Part shown: in pieces, positions 34,232-43,912 of the stretch
Layout of the letters: each line of letters opens with the position of its first letter
Position numbering within the stretch: position 1 is the stretch's first letter
Source of the DNA: Cryobacterium sp. MP_M3
GTDB lineage: Bacteria; Actinomycetota; Actinomycetes; Actinomycetales; Microbacteriaceae
NCBI RefSeq assembly: GCF_015752155.1
Contig: NZ_JADOVI010000006.1
Span: forward strand, 1 to 64,000
Reading direction: 5' to 3'
DNA length: 64,000 nt
Position numbers and translations under genes: made by a program
The notes under the pieces: generated by a model
Seen by the model: only the letters and a program-made list of their open reading frames with translations
What the model was told of the DNA's origin: nothing
Database searches by the model: none

Positions 34232-35490
34232 GGGTTCACCGTCAACTCGGTGTGCGCGGCCAGCAGGGGCAGCGCCCGGGTCAGGGCGTAGACGACCGTG
34301 TGCCAGTCGTGGGCCGTGCCCGGGGAGACGAGCAGGTCGGTGGTCGCCCCGGCCCGTTCGGCCGCCGCCTTGAGGGTGTTGGTCCAGGCGATGTACCTGG
34401 TGTCGTCGCCGCCGACCGCGAAGATGATGTGGAGGGCCTGGTAGGGCGCGTGTGCGGCCAGGATGGCACTGGGTGCTGCGGCGGCGTAGGCGGCCGCGCT
34501 GCCCGCGAATCCTGCCTGCACGGTCTGTTGCGGGTTGCCTGCCTTGGGTGCCAGTTCCCCGGAGATGTCGAGAACAGTGCCGTAGAGCTCTGGATGGGCG
34601 GCGCCGAGCTGGATCGAGCAGGTGCCGCCCTGGGAGAACCCGCCGATGGCCCAGCCGTCCGGCGCCGCCGCGACCCGGTAGTGGCCGCGGATCCAGGCCG
34701 GCACGTCCATGGTGAGGTAGCTGGCCGAGTTGCCCAGCTTCGAATCGACGCACATCGGATTCCGGTCGGGGGCGCCGAGCTGGTCGGGGACGACCACGAT
34801 CGGCGCCAGGCCGTGGTGGGTGGCCGCCCAGGCGTCGAGGATGCCGGCCAGCCGGCCGGCCGTGAACAGGTCGGACGGGCTCCCCGGCTGCCCGGAGAGC
34901 ATCTCGATGACCGGCAGCACCGGGGGGTTGGCGCTCCGCGCCGCCGCCGGGAGGTAGACCATGGCGGGCCTGGCCGCGAAACCCGACACGGTCGCCGGGA
35001 TCGTCACGGTGCCGACGGTGCCCCTGGTGTCGGTGATGGGCGGGACCGGGCCGGAGAGGGCATCCGTGAGCGCCCCGTAGAGCGGGATGCCGAGGGCGGC
35101 GCGCACGGTGTTGAACTGGCCGAATTCCGCATTGATCCCAGCGGCGGCGGTGAGCAGGAAGAGCGGAATCGCGACGACGGCGAGCACCCGGCGCCGGGGC
35201 CGGGCACCGAACAGGTTGGTGACGGCGAGCACGAGGGCGCCGACCAGGCCGGCCGTCCAGAGCCGGGTGGGCGTGGACATGGAGACGCCGAAGAGGTCCC
35301 AGATGTCGCTCACCAGCCAGACCAGGACCCAGCCGACAAGGGCGCCGGCCAAAACGAGGATCAGGGTCAGGGCGGCGGTGCGCACGCGCAGACGTCGCAG
35401 CAGCAGCCCGGCGGCGCACAGGGCGGCGAGGGCGTACAGCCCGATCAGGAAGGGACCTCCGACGAGGCTGGTGTCCAGCAGCGCATTCAT
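34228..35490 (-). CDS. Membrane-anchored alpha/beta-hydrolase (esterase)
   Basis: 420 residues, ATG 35490. Four N-terminal membrane helices (from FLIGLYALAALCAAGLLL to VLAVVAIPLFLLTAAAG) put the catalytic part outside the cell. The hydrolase begins near residue 150 (PATVSGFAARPAMVYLP); the nucleophile elbow is GGFSQGG, and the acid/His side is AVGGDD plus PGTAHDWHT. This is an esterase D/mycolyltransferase-like fold. The gene is translationally coupled to a lipid aminoacylation enzyme; in corynebacteria a similar esterase neighbours the aminoacyl-lipid synthase. A role in removing the amino acid from the lipid is inference. Confidence 0.82.
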   Translation of the reverse strand: MNALLDTSLVGGPFLIGLYALAALCAAGLLLRRLRVRTAALTLILVLAGALVGWVLVWLVSDIWDLFGVSMSTPTRLWTAGLVGALVLAVTNLFGARPRRRVLAVVAIPLFLLTAAAGINAEFGQFNTVRAALGIPLYGALTDALSGPVPPITDTRGTVGTVTIPATVSGFAARPAMVYLPAAARSANPPVLPVIEMLSGQPGSPSDLFTAGRLAGILDAWAATHHGLAPIVVVPDQLGAPDRNPMCVDSKLGNSASYLTMDVPAWIRGHYRVAAAPDGWAIGGFSQGGTCSIQLGAAHPELYGTVLDISGELAPKAGNPQQTVQAGFAGSAAAYAAAAPSAILAAHAPYQALHIIFAVGGDDTRYIAWTNTLKAAAERAGATTDLLVSPGTAHDWHTVVYALTRALPLLAAHTELTVNP

Positions 35491-35691
35491 TCGATTCCTC
35501 CGTGCCCACTCTCACACCGGGACGGCCCCGCCGCACGCGAAATGCCCGGTTCTGAGCGAGGCCTCAGACTCGGGTCGGCCAGGCCACAGCAAACTCACTG
35601 CAGGCGCATAGGCCGAAGCTCACGCGGTTCGGAGGGCGTGGCGCGCGACGCCGGCGGGGATCAGGCCCGGCCGGCTGGGACATGGGAACGC

Positions 35692-36594
35692 CTAGAAGCC
35701 GAGGCGTCCGAGCTGTTTCGGGTCGCGCTGCCATTCCTTGGCGACCTTCACCCGGAGCGAGAGGAAGACCCGTTTGCCCACGAGCGGTTCGATCTGCTTG
35801 CGGGCACGCATGCCGACATCCTTCAGCCGGCTGCCCGACTTGCCGATGATGATGCCTTTCTGGCTGTCGCGTTCGACGAAGAGGTTGGCGTAGACCTCGA
35901 CCAGTTCCTGGTCGTCGCGCTCGATGATGTCGTCGATGGTCACGGCGATCGAGTGCGGGAGTTCGTCGGTGACACCCTCGAGCGCGGCCTCGCGGATGAA
36001 TTCCGAGATGCGCGATTCCAGGCTCTCGTCGGTGACCGCGTCGGCTGGGTAGAGCGGGGCGTCCGAATGCGGCAGCAGCCGGAGCAGTTCCGCGGTGAGG
36101 ATGTCGAGCTGGATGCGGCTGGTCGCCGAGATCGGCACGATCGCCTCCCAGTCGCGCAGTTCTGAGACCGCGAGCAGCTGGTTGGCGACGCTGGTCTTCG
36201 ACGACGCGTCGATCTTGGTCACGATGGCGACCTTGCGTGCCCGCGGGAAGTTGTCGAGCTGCTCGTTGATGAACCGGTCCCCCGGGCCGATCGGCTCGTT
36301 CGCGGGGATGCACAGTCCCACCACGTCGACGCCGGCCAGGGTCGACTGGACCAGGCTGTTCAGGCGCTCGCCGAGCAGGGTGCGCGGCTTGTGGATGCCC
36401 GGCGTGTCCACCAGGATCAGCTGGCCGTTCTTCTGGTGCACGATTCCGCGGATCGCACGGCGGGTCGTCTGCGGCTTCGACGACGTGATCGCGACCTTCT
36501 CGCCCACCAGCGCATTGGTCAGGGTGGACTTGCCCACGTTCGGGCGCCCCACGAAGGACACGAATCCCGCGCGGAATTCATTTTCTGTCGTCAT
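35692..36594 (-). CDS. era: GTPase Era
   Basis: 300 residues from ATG 36594 ([13 protein letters not shown]), whose start lies inside the end of the CBS-protein gene. G1 GRPNVGKST (16-24), G2/G3 region TTRRAIRGIV and DTPG, G4 TKID and G5 SAT are all present. The C-terminal KH domain (GIIIGKSGSRLKDVGMRARK) binds the 3' end of 16S rRNA. It assists 30S maturation and couples it to cell-cycle progress. Standard length; last gene of the phoH-ybeY-corC-era operon. Confidence 0.97.
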   Translation of the reverse strand: MTTENEFRAGFVSFVGRPNVGKSTLTNALVGEKVAITSSKPQTTRRAIRGIVHQKNGQLILVDTPGIHKPRTLLGERLNSLVQSTLAGVDVVGLCIPANEPIGPGDRFINEQLDNFPRARKVAIVTKIDASSKTSVANQLLAVSELRDWEAIVPISATSRIQLDILTAELLRLLPHSDAPLYPADAVTDESLESRISEFIREAALEGVTDELPHSIAVTIDDIIERDDQELVEVYANLFVERDSQKGIIIGKSGSRLKDVGMRARKQIEPLVGKRVFLSLRVKVAKEWQRDPKQLGRLGF

Positions 36595-37906
36595 GACCGT
36601 TCTCTCCCTCGTCGTCCGACACTCCGAGGAATGCGGTCTGCGCGTCAATCAGCGCTTCGTCTCGTTCCACCAGCACAGTGCTGATTCGTTTGCGGCGGCC
36701 CTCGGTGCGTTCCGCGGTGAGGACCAGCCCGCTGGTGCGGGCGACCGAACCGGCCACCGGCAGCCGGCCGAGTGCCTTGGCCAGCAGCCCACCGACCGAA
36801 TCGACCTCGTCGTCGTCCAGCTCCAGGTCGAACAACTCGCCGAGTTCGTCGACCGGCAGCCGGGCGCTCACCCGGAAGCGTCCGTGGCCGAGGTCTTCGA
36901 CCTCGACGATGTCCCGGTCGTATTCGTCCGAGATGTCCCCGACGAGTTCCTCGATCAGGTCCTCGAGCGTGACCAGCCCGGCGATCCCACCATACTCGTC
37001 GACCACCATTGCGAGGTGGTTCGACTCGAGCTGCATCTGGCGCAGCAGGTCGTCCGCCTTCTTGGACTCCGGCACGAACACGGCCGGGCGTTCGAGCTCG
37101 GCGACGGTCAGGGTCTCCACATTCGGCGGCCGTTCGTAGACCAGCCGGGCGACGTCGCGCAGGTAGAGGATGCCCGTGACGTCGTCGACCTCGCCGTCGA
37201 TCACCGGCACCCGGGAGATGCCCTTGCTCAGGAACAGGCCCATGGCGGCGCCGATCGACGCGTCGGCCTCGATGGTGACCATGTCGGTGCGGGGGATCAT
37301 CACCTCGCGCACGACGGTCTGGTTGAACTCGAAGATGGAGTGGATGAGTTCCCGGTCCTCCTCCTCCAGCACGTCCAGTTCGGTTGCCTCATCGACCATG
37401 CTGAGCAGCTGGTCCTCCGAGGTGAACGTGGCGAGCCGGGTGCGGCCCGGGGTGACCCGGTTGCCGAGCGCGACGAGGGCGTTGGCGATCGGACCGAGGA
37501 GCACCCGGAGGAAATGCACCAGCGGCGCCGTGCCGGCCAGGAGCTGCTTCGGGTGGGCGCGGCCGACGCTGCGCGGGCTCGCGCCGACCAGCACGAACGA
37601 GACGGCCGTCATCAGCGCGGCGGACAGCACCAGTGCCAGCCAGAGCTGGTCGATCGTGGTCGCGAATACCAGTGTCACGAGCACCGCCGCGGTGGTCTCG
37701 GCGATGATCCGCATGAAACTGATCGCATTCAGGTGCGCGCCAGTGTCGGCGGCGATCGCGGCCAGGGACCGTTTGGCCCGGGACGTCTCGGCCAGGTCGG
37801 CGATGTCGGCGCGGGACTGCGCGGTGATGGCGGAGTCGACTGCGGCCATCAGGCCGCCGAAGGCCACCAGGAAGACGGCTGCGGTGAGAAACCACCCGAT
37901 GATCAT
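36578..37906 (-). CDS. CNNM/CorC-type membrane protein with CBS domains
   Basis: 442 residues, ATG 37906. The DUF21 membrane domain (about 1-190) starts with [20 protein letters not shown] and has three to four helices. Two CBS domains follow: [20 protein letters not shown] and [20 protein letters not shown], with the second carrying [20 protein letters not shown]-terminal CorC/HlyC domain ([14 protein letters not shown]) completes it. Such proteins are linked to Mg/Co efflux or resistance. The overlaps on both sides (ybeY stop and era start) show one operon. Confidence 0.93.
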   Translation of the reverse strand: MIIGWFLTAAVFLVAFGGLMAAVDSAITAQSRADIADLAETSRAKRSLAAIAADTGAHLNAISFMRIIAETTAAVLVTLVFATTIDQLWLALVLSAALMTAVSFVLVGASPRSVGRAHPKQLLAGTAPLVHFLRVLLGPIANALVALGNRVTPGRTRLATFTSEDQLLSMVDEATELDVLEEEDRELIHSIFEFNQTVVREVMIPRTDMVTIEADASIGAAMGLFLSKGISRVPVIDGEVDDVTGILYLRDVARLVYERPPNVETLTVAELERPAVFVPESKKADDLLRQMQLESNHLAMVVDEYGGIAGLVTLEDLIEELVGDISDEYDRDIVEVEDLGHGRFRVSARLPVDELGELFDLELDDDEVDSVGGLLAKALGRLPVAGSVARTSGLVLTAERTEGRRKRISTVLVERDEALIDAQTAFLGVSDDEGENGHDDRK

Positions 37907-38370
37907 CGGTTGCGGAGGCGTTCCTGCAGGGCGAAGCCGATCAGGATGTCACGCTGGATGCCGAACATCTCCTTCTCCTCGGCCGGTTCGGCGTGGTCGA
38001 ACCCCAGCAGGTGCAGCACGCCGTGGGTGGTGAGGAGCAGGAGTTCCTCGAGGGTGCTGTGCCCGGCCGTCTCGGCCTGGGCCTGGGCCACCTGCGGGCA
38101 GAGCACGATGTCGCCGAGCAGGCCGGGCGGAGTCTCCTCGTCTTCGGTGCCCGGGCGGAGCTCGTCCATCGGGAAGCTGAGCACGTCGGTGGGACCCGGT
38201 TCGTCCATCCACTGCACGTGCAGCTGCTCCATGGCGCCCTCATCGACGAGAACGATCGCGAGCTCGGCATCCGGGTGCACGTGCATCGAGTCGAGGGCGT
38301 AGGCGGCCAGCCGGAGGATGACGGCCTCGTCGACCGGGATGGTGGATTCGTTGTTGATTTCGATGCTCAA
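37903..38370 (-). CDS. ybeY: rRNA maturation endoribonuclease YbeY
   Basis: 155 residues, ATG 38370. The zinc-binding H3 motif [11 protein letters not shown] has His116, His120 and His126. [11 protein letters not shown] (residues 60-70) is the other signature. It takes part in 16S rRNA 3'-end maturation and ribosome quality control. The 4-nt overlaps with phoH upstream and the CBS protein downstream give tight coupling. Confidence 0.96.
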   Translation of the reverse strand: MSIEINNESTIPVDEAVILRLAAYALDSMHVHPDAELAIVLVDEGAMEQLHVQWMDEPGPTDVLSFPMDELRPGTEDEETPPGLLGDIVLCPQVAQAQAETAGHSTLEELLLLTTHGVLHLLGFDHAEPAEEKEMFGIQRDILIGFALQERLRNR

Positions 38371-39464
38371 GAGGTGCTCCGTTTCGGAAGGCGGTCGCGT
38401 GGGGTGCCGGAGCGGGGTCCGCGCTTGGCGAATTCGTGGGCCTGCTCGCTCTCGTAGCGCTGGGCCTGCTTCTGGGCGTCGTACTCGGTCCAGGCGTCGA
38501 CGATCCGGCCGACGAGGGAATGACGCACGACGTCGGCACTGGTCAGCCGCACGAAACGGATGTCGTCGACCTGGTCGAGCACGCGGGTGACGAGCCGGAG
38601 CCCGCTCGACCCGACGGGCAGGTCGATCTGGGTGATGTCGCCGGTGACGACCATCTTGGAGCCGAACCCGAGGCGGGTCAGGAACATCTTCATCTGTTCG
38701 GGCGTGGTGTTCTGCGCCTCGTCGAGCACGACGAACGAGGAGTTGAGGGTGCGCCCGCGCATGTAGGCGAGCGGCGCCACCTCGATCGTGCCGGAGGCGA
38801 GGAGCTTGGGCACCAGTTCCGGGTCCATCATCTCGTTCAGGGCGTCGTAGAGCGGCCGCAGGTACGGGTCGATCTTCTCGGTCAGGCTGCCGGGGAGGAA
38901 GCCGAGGCGTTCCCCGGCCTCGACGGCCGGCCTGGTCAGGATGATCCGGTCGACTTCCTTGCGCTGCAGCGCCTGGACCGCCTTGGCCATCGCCAGGTAG
39001 GTCTTGCCGGTGCCGGCCGGGCCGATCCCGAACACGATCGTCGCCGTGTCGATGGCGTCGACGTACTCCTTCTGGCCGAGCGTCTTGGCCCGGATGCTCT
39101 TGCCCCGGGAGGAGAGGATGGCCGGGCCCAGACGTTCGGACGGGCTGGTCGAACTGTCGGCGCCGAGCATCCGCGACGACGAGGTCACCTCGGCTTCGGC
39201 CAGGTCGCGCCCGCCGCGGATCATCAGCAGCAGCTCATCGATCAGCCGGCGGGCAGCCTCGACCGGGCCGGCCTGCCCGGCGAGGGTGATCTCGTTGCCG
39301 CGCACGTGCACCGAGACACCGGGGTGCTCCCGTTCGATGGTGCTGAGAAGACGGTCCTGGGCGCCGAGCAGGCGGACCATGGCGATACCGTCGACCGACA
39401 CCCGTTCCTCGACCTGGTTCTCGAGCGTGTTCTCGGCGTCATCGCCGGCGTCAGCGGAACGCAA
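38367..39464 (-). CDS. PhoH family protein (PhoL-like ATPase)
   Basis: 365 residues from TTG 39464; the start overlaps the HIT gene by 14 nt, and a later GTG is possible. An N-terminal KH-like RNA-binding segment (about 20-95) is followed by the P-loop [18 protein letters not shown], the helicase-like [18 protein letters not shown] and [10 protein letters not shown]. PhoH proteins with this neighbourhood (ybeY, era) are RNA-binding ATPases thought to work in ribosome or RNA maturation. Confidence 0.92.
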   Translation of the reverse strand: MRSADAGDDAENTLENQVEERVSVDGIAMVRLLGAQDRLLSTIEREHPGVSVHVRGNEITLAGQAGPVEAARRLIDELLLMIRGGRDLAEAEVTSSSRMLGADSSTSPSERLGPAILSSRGKSIRAKTLGQKEYVDAIDTATIVFGIGPAGTGKTYLAMAKAVQALQRKEVDRIILTRPAVEAGERLGFLPGSLTEKIDPYLRPLYDALNEMMDPELVPKLLASGTIEVAPLAYMRGRTLNSSFVVLDEAQNTTPEQMKMFLTRLGFGSKMVVTGDITQIDLPVGSSGLRLVTRVLDQVDDIRFVRLTSADVVRHSLVGRIVDAWTEYDAQKQAQRYESEQAHEFAKRGPRSGTPRDRLPKRSTS

Positions 39465-39843
39465 GGGACCCCTCCCCGAGCGAGTCGTCCCCGGCCGGCG
39501 AACCGGGCCCGGGCTGGGCGAGAAGATGGGCGTGAACGTGGAAGACGGTTTGCCCGGAGGCCTCGCCCGTGTTGAACACCAGGCGGAACTGGCCGTTCGA
39601 GCGCTCGGCCGCGATCCCGGCCGCGACCGAGACGAGCTCCGCCAGCAGCCCGGGATCCCCGGCCGCGAGCTCGACCACGTTGCGATACTGCTGGGTGCGG
39701 GTCGTGATCACCACGTGCACCGGTGCCTGCGGGGCGATGTCCTCGAAGGCGATGATCCGGTCTGTTTCGGCGACGATGGTCGCCGGGATTTCGCGCGCGG
39801 CGATGCGGCTGAAGATGGACGGTTCCTGGCCGGTGGAAGTCAT
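39451..39843 (-). CDS. HIT-family nucleotide hydrolase (HinT-like)
   Basis: 130 residues, ATG 39843. The histidine triad is TVFHVHAHLL near residue 104. The N-terminal ARE-IPATIVAETDRIIAFEDI segment is typical of HinT-type adenosine phosphoramidases. It hydrolyses AMP-linked small substrates such as aminoacyl-AMP. It sits between rsmE and phoH and overlaps the latter. Confidence 0.95.
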   Translation of the reverse strand: MTSTGQEPSIFSRIAAREIPATIVAETDRIIAFEDIAPQAPVHVVITTRTQQYRNVVELAAGDPGLLAELVSVAAGIAAERSNGQFRLVFNTGEASGQTVFHVHAHLLAQPGPGSPAGDDSLGEGSLAFR

Positions 39844-39862
39844 AGTTCTATCTTAAGCGGCG

Positions 39863-40603
39863 CTACCAGCGGCCGAGGGTTGCGTTGAGGATGGCGAGGG
39901 CCGCCGGTCCGGCGGTCGAGGTGCGCAGCACGGTCTCGCCCAGCCGCACCCGGGTGGCACCGGCCTGTTCGAGCTGGTCCAGTTCGGCCGTCGAGATGCC
40001 GCCCTCGGGCCCGACGACGAGCAGGATGTCCCGGTCATCGGTGGGGGCGGCGATTTCGGTGAGCCGGAGCTCCGCGGTCGGCTCGAGCAGCAGCATCCGG
40101 GTGCTTCCCGCCAGGGCGGCCAGCTGCCTGGTGCTCGTCAGCCCGGCCACCTCCGGCAGCCACGCCCTGATCGACTGTTTGGATGCCTCCCGGACGATGC
40201 TCGACCAGCGAGCCTGGCCCTTCGCGACCTTGGGTCCTTCCCAGCGGGTGACCGACCGGGACGCGGCCCACGGGACGACGCCGTCGATGCCGAGTTCGGT
40301 GGCGGCCTGCACGGCCATCTCGTCGCGGTCGCCCTTGGCCAGGGCCTGCACGAGCAGGATCCGCGGCGTGCCGGGTTCGACCACGGCGGCCTCATCCACC
40401 CGGAAGGTGAGCCGGCCCGCGTCGGCGCCCGTCACGGTGACGTCGAGCATCAGGCCGGCGCCGTTCCCGATCCGCAGCCGCTCGCCCGGCTTGACCCGGC
40501 TCACCGTGACGGCGTGCCTCGCCTCGGCGCCGTCGATAGAGAGGACGGTGCCCGGCACGGCGGAGCCGGCGCGCAGGGAATCGTCGATGAAGAAATGCGC
40601 CAC
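39863..40603 (-). CDS. rsmE: 16S rRNA m3U1498 methyltransferase
   Basis: 246 residues, ATG 40603. PUA-like N-terminal domain (MAHFFIDDSL, then EARHAVTVSRVKPGERL) and a SPOUT methyltransferase domain with the trefoil knot: LLVVGPEGGIS and VRLGETVLRTSTAGPAAL. It uses S-adenosylmethionine on the small-subunit rRNA. It starts 6 nt after dnaJ and is part of hrcA-dnaJ-rsmE-HIT-phoH. Confidence 0.96.
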   Translation of the reverse strand: MAHFFIDDSLRAGSAVPGTVLSIDGAEARHAVTVSRVKPGERLRIGNGAGLMLDVTVTGADAGRLTFRVDEAAVVEPGTPRILLVQALAKGDRDEMAVQAATELGIDGVVPWAASRSVTRWEGPKVAKGQARWSSIVREASKQSIRAWLPEVAGLTSTRQLAALAGSTRMLLLEPTAELRLTEIAAPTDDRDILLVVGPEGGISTAELDQLEQAGATRVRLGETVLRTSTAGPAALAILNATLGRW

Positions 40604-40608
40604 GGGTT

Positions 40609-41718
40609 CTAGCCGCGGAACCGGTCGCGAAGCTTCGAGAAGAGTCCCTGCTGCACCGCGCTGAGCGTGGGCGCCGGGGACTTGTGCCGGGCGGCGAAGG
40701 CTTCGATCAGCTCCCGCTCCTTGTGGTCGAGCTTCGTGGGGGTGGCGACGTGAACGCCGATCTTGAGGTCGCCGCGGCCGTTGCCGCGCAGCCGGGTGAC
40801 GCCGCGTTCCTTGATGGTGATGACCTCCGCGCTCTGCACGCCGGCCCGCACCTCCACCTCGATGTCGCCGTCGAGGGCCTTGACGGTGGCGGTGGTGCCG
40901 AGGATCGCGTCCGTCATCGGCACCTCGAGGGTGGCGAGCAGGTCGTCGCCGTCGCGGCTGAAGACGTCGTGGTGGCGCACCTTCATCTCGAGGTACAGGT
41001 CACCGTTCGGGCCGCCGGCCGGACCGGCCTCGCCGCTGCCGGGCATCTGCAGGCGCAGGCCGGTGTCGACGCCGGCCGGGATGTCGACCGGTACGGTGCG
41101 ACGGGCGCGCACGCGCCCCTGGCCCTGGCAGGTGACGCACGGGGTGGCGATGATGGTGCCATAGCCGCGGCAGGAGCCGCAGGGGCTGGAGGTCATCACG
41201 TTGCCGAGCAGCGAACGCACGGCACGCTGGATGCTGCCGGTGCCGTGACAGATGTCACAGGTGACCGGCGAGGTTCCCGGCTGGCAGCAGGTGCCGCTGC
41301 AGCTCGCGCAGAGGACAGCCGTGTCGACTTCGAGGTCGCGGTGGGTGCCGAAGATGATCTCGTCGAGGTCGAGTTCGACCCGGATCAGCGCGTCCTGGCC
41401 GCGGTCGCGGCGGGACTTGGGGCCGCGGCTGGTGCCGCCCCCGCCGAAGAAGGTCTCGAAGATGTCGCCGAAGTTGCCGAAGTTGCCCGCGTCGAACCCT
41501 CCGCCGGAGCGGCCGTTGCCACCGCGGTCGTAGTTGTCGCGCTGTTTCGCGTCGCTGAGCACGTCGTAGGCGTGGGTCACCGACTTGAACCGCTCCGAGG
41601 CATCCGCACCGGGGTTCACGTCGGGGTGCAGCTGCCGGGCGAGGCGCCGGTAGGCCTTCTTGATTTCATCGGTCGTGGCGTCGCGGGCGACACCGAGTAC
41701 TTCGTAATGGTCAGCCAA
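40609..41718 (-). CDS. dnaJ: Chaperone protein DnaJ (DnaJ2 type)
   Basis: 369 residues, ATG 41718. The J domain holds the HPD motif in ARQLHPDVNPGADASE. After a Gly/Phe-rich linker comes the zinc-finger region with CxxCxGxG repeats: CASCSGTCC, CDICHGTG, CGSCRGYG and CVTCQGQG. The first has Ser-Gly-Thr-Cys where Gly-x-Gly is usual. Substrate-binding C-terminal domains follow (GDLYLEMKVRHHDVF). It partners DnaK. The copy beside hrcA is DnaJ2 in most Actinobacteria. Confidence 0.95.
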   Translation of the reverse strand: MADHYEVLGVARDATTDEIKKAYRRLARQLHPDVNPGADASERFKSVTHAYDVLSDAKQRDNYDRGGNGRSGGGFDAGNFGNFGDIFETFFGGGGTSRGPKSRRDRGQDALIRVELDLDEIIFGTHRDLEVDTAVLCASCSGTCCQPGTSPVTCDICHGTGSIQRAVRSLLGNVMTSSPCGSCRGYGTIIATPCVTCQGQGRVRARRTVPVDIPAGVDTGLRLQMPGSGEAGPAGGPNGDLYLEMKVRHHDVFSRDGDDLLATLEVPMTDAILGTTATVKALDGDIEVEVRAGVQSAEVITIKERGVTRLRGNGRGDLKIGVHVATPTKLDHKERELIEAFAARHKSPAPTLSAVQQGLFSKLRDRFRG

Positions 41719-41797
41719 AGCTGGCTCTCCTAGGTCTGTTCGGGTTTCGATCTGTGGGTGTGTTCGGTATGGAGTCTGGGCTTATTCGATCTGGGGC

Positions 41798-42823
41798 TTA
41801 TTCGAGGAGGCGGGACAGGTAGCGGGCGACGGCGCGCACGGCGGCCATGTTGTTCGAGTAGTCCATCCGGGTCGGGCCGAGTACGCCCAGCCGGGCGAGG
41901 TCCCCGCCCTGCGAGGAATACCCGCTGGTGAGCACGGAGGTCTCGGCCAGGCCGAACGGCGCGTTTTCGCGGCCGATGCTCACCGACACGCCGTGCTGGT
42001 CGGTGGCCATCTCGCCGAAGAGGCGCAGCAGCACGACCTGCTCCTCGATGGCCTCCAGCACCGGGTAGATGCTCCCGGTGAAGTCCTCCTCGGTCCTGAC
42101 CAGGTTCGCCGCCCCGGCCATCACGAGCCGGTCCTGCCGGTTGGCGCCGATCTGATCCCGCAGGGTGTCCCTGATCAGGTCGACGGCCTCCTGTTGCGGC
42201 GCGGGGCCGGAGGCACCGGCGAGGTCGGTCGCGACCAGCGCCGCCGCGGCCTCGGTCATGCTCAGTCCGATGACCGCCGCGTTGAGCCGGGCCCGGAGGT
42301 CGACGAGGACCGGTTCTTCTAGCGGGCGAGGCAACTCGATCACGCGTTGCTCGACCCGGCCCGCGTCGGTGATGAGGACTGAGAGGAGCCGGGTGTCGGA
42401 AAGCGGCACGAGTTCGATGTGCCGCACCCTGGCCCGGGACAGCGACGGGTATTGCACGAGCGCGACCTGGTGGGTGAGCTGGGACAGGAGCCGCACGCTG
42501 CGGGACAGCACCTCGTCGAGGTCGGCGGACTGGCCGAGGAACGTCTCGATGGCCTGGCGCTGCGCTGCAGAGAGGGGACGCAGGTCGGCGAGGTGGTCGA
42601 CGAACACCCGGTAGCCCTTGTCGGTGGGGATCCGGCCGGACGAGGTGTGCGGGGCTGCGATCAGCTCCTCTTCCTCGAGGATGGCCATGTCATTGCGGAT
42701 GGTGGCCGCGGAGACCCCGAAAGAGTGGCGGTCGACGATGGACTTGGACCCGACGGGCTCCCTCGACGCGACATAGTCCTGCACGATCACGCGTAGAACT
42801 TCGAGACTGCGATCTGACACCAT
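41798..42823 (-). CDS. hrcA: Heat-inducible transcription repressor HrcA
   Basis: 341 residues from ATG 42823 (MVSDRSLEVLRVIVQDYVAS). The N-terminal winged helix GVSAATIRNDMAILEEEELI binds CIRCE operators upstream of groEL-type genes, and the GRIPTDKGYRVFVD segment follows. The C-terminal GAF-like domain (LVRTEEDFTGSIYPVLEAI, TRMDYSNNMAAVRAVAR) is complete. I see no CIRCE palindrome (TTAGCACTC-N9-GAGTGCTAA) upstream, so self-regulation is not evident. Confidence 0.96.
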   Translation of the reverse strand: MVSDRSLEVLRVIVQDYVASREPVGSKSIVDRHSFGVSAATIRNDMAILEEEELIAAPHTSSGRIPTDKGYRVFVDHLADLRPLSAAQRQAIETFLGQSADLDEVLSRSVRLLSQLTHQVALVQYPSLSRARVRHIELVPLSDTRLLSVLITDAGRVEQRVIELPRPLEEPVLVDLRARLNAAVIGLSMTEAAAALVATDLAGASGPAPQQEAVDLIRDTLRDQIGANRQDRLVMAGAANLVRTEEDFTGSIYPVLEAIEEQVVLLRLFGEMATDQHGVSVSIGRENAPFGLAETSVLTSGYSSQGGDLARLGVLGPTRMDYSNNMAAVRAVARYLSRLLE

Positions 42824-42992
42824 GCGAATCGCCTCCTCAGTCGGTCGCGAGCGCCGGACTCGGCTGGCACTCGGGGTGTTTGACTGCCAATCATACCGCC
42901 AGCCGCTGGGCGCGTCCCATTGCCCCGTGAGGAATAGGCGCAGTAGCTTAGGCATGTAATGCACCTCCCCCTGCGCGCTGAAAGGCACGATC

Positions 42993-43445
42993 ATGAGCGA
43001 TTCCACCGGCCACACCCCCGAAGACCCGAACCTGGGCCAGCGGCCCCCGCAAGCTCCGTACCAGCCGGCAGCCTCCACCCCGGTGGCCGCGGCACCGCTC
43101 TCCGACGTCGATGACCGCCAGTGGGCGTCCTTCGCCCACCTCGGCGGAGTGCTCGGTTTCCTGCCGTCGCTGATCATCTGGCTCGTGTTCAAGGACCGCG
43201 GCCGGTTCACGGCGGTGGAGGCGAAGGAGGCACTGAACTTCCAGATCACCCTGCTGATCGGTTATGTCGCCATCAACATCCTCGCGACCTTCATCGCCAT
43301 GGTCACGTTCGGCATCGGCGGAGTCCTCGCAGGACTAGCGTGGGTGCTGTGGGTCGTCGGAGTGATCTTCTCGATCATGGGCTTCCTGAAGGCAAAGGAC
43401 GGTCAGCACTACCAGTACCCGTTCGCCCTCCGCCTGATCAAGTAG
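42993..43445 (+). CDS. DUF4870-family small membrane protein
   Basis: 150 residues, ATG 42993. A Pro/Gln/Ala-rich cytoplasmic head (residues 1-40) precedes the domain signature DRQWASFAHLGGVLGFLPSL and VEAKEALNFQITLLIGY. Three or four membrane helices follow (ILATFIAMVTFGIGGVLAGL). The family (Tic20-like fold) has no known function in bacteria. It is followed 43 nt later by a paralogue in the same direction. Confidence 0.85.
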   Translation: MSDSTGHTPEDPNLGQRPPQAPYQPAASTPVAAAPLSDVDDRQWASFAHLGGVLGFLPSLIIWLVFKDRGRFTAVEAKEALNFQITLLIGYVAINILATFIAMVTFGIGGVLAGLAWVLWVVGVIFSIMGFLKAKDGQHYQYPFALRLIK

Positions 43446-43488
43446 TCCAGCCGACGCCCGTCGACCGTCACTGATAGAAGGAGTTCGA

Positions 43489-43860
43489 ATGTCCGCCATG
43501 CCCCCACCGGCCAGCCCTTACCAGGCGCCGACCCCCATGAATCCGTCCGACGAGAAACTCTGGGCCACCCTGATCCACATCGGTGGAATCCTGTTCGGCT
43601 TCCTGCCGGCGCTGATCGGCTACCTGGTGCTCAAGGACCGCGGGCCGTTCATCCGTGCGCACACCGCGACGGCACTGAACTTCCAGATCACGCTTCTCAT
43701 CGCTTATGTCGTCGGTGGAATCCTGACCCTGGTCCTGGTCGGCTTCCTGATTCTGTTCGCCGCGTGGATCCTCACGATCGTTTTCGGGATCATGGCGGCC
43801 CTGGCCGCCAACAAGGGCGAGTACTACACGTACCCGCTCACCATCAAGTTCATCAGCTAG
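43489..43860 (+). CDS. DUF4870-family small membrane protein, paralogue
   Basis: 123 residues, ATG 43489, with GAAGGAG 6 nt upstream. It shares DEKLWATLIHIGGILFGFLP and the THTATALNFQITLLIAYVVG core with the gene before it, but lacks the long head. Both probably come from one tandem duplication. The operon is an isolated plus-strand pair between hrcA and hemW. Confidence 0.85.
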   Translation: MSAMPPPASPYQAPTPMNPSDEKLWATLIHIGGILFGFLPALIGYLVLKDRGPFIRAHTATALNFQITLLIAYVVGGILTLVLVGFLILFAAWILTIVFGIMAALAANKGEYYTYPLTIKFIS

Positions 43861-43912
43861 GTCGGGGTCTCCACAGGCCGAACACCGGTGATTGAGCCCG
43901 TCGAAATCAGGC

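Noticed and set aside
31676-35536. One 1,286-codon minus frame that could be a fusion protein
   Set aside because: Its first third is the out-of-frame reading of the esterase gene; the real start is the GTG at 34231 in the GTGA overlap.
42824-42992. CIRCE element upstream of hrcA
   Set aside because: The 9-bp inverted repeats typical of CIRCE are not present in this gap.
43891-43912. ATTGAGCCCGTCGAAATC-like segment after the second DUF4870 gene
   Set aside because: It resembles short extragenic repeats seen in Microbacteriaceae, but it occurs once here with no clear partner, so I do not call a repeat element.
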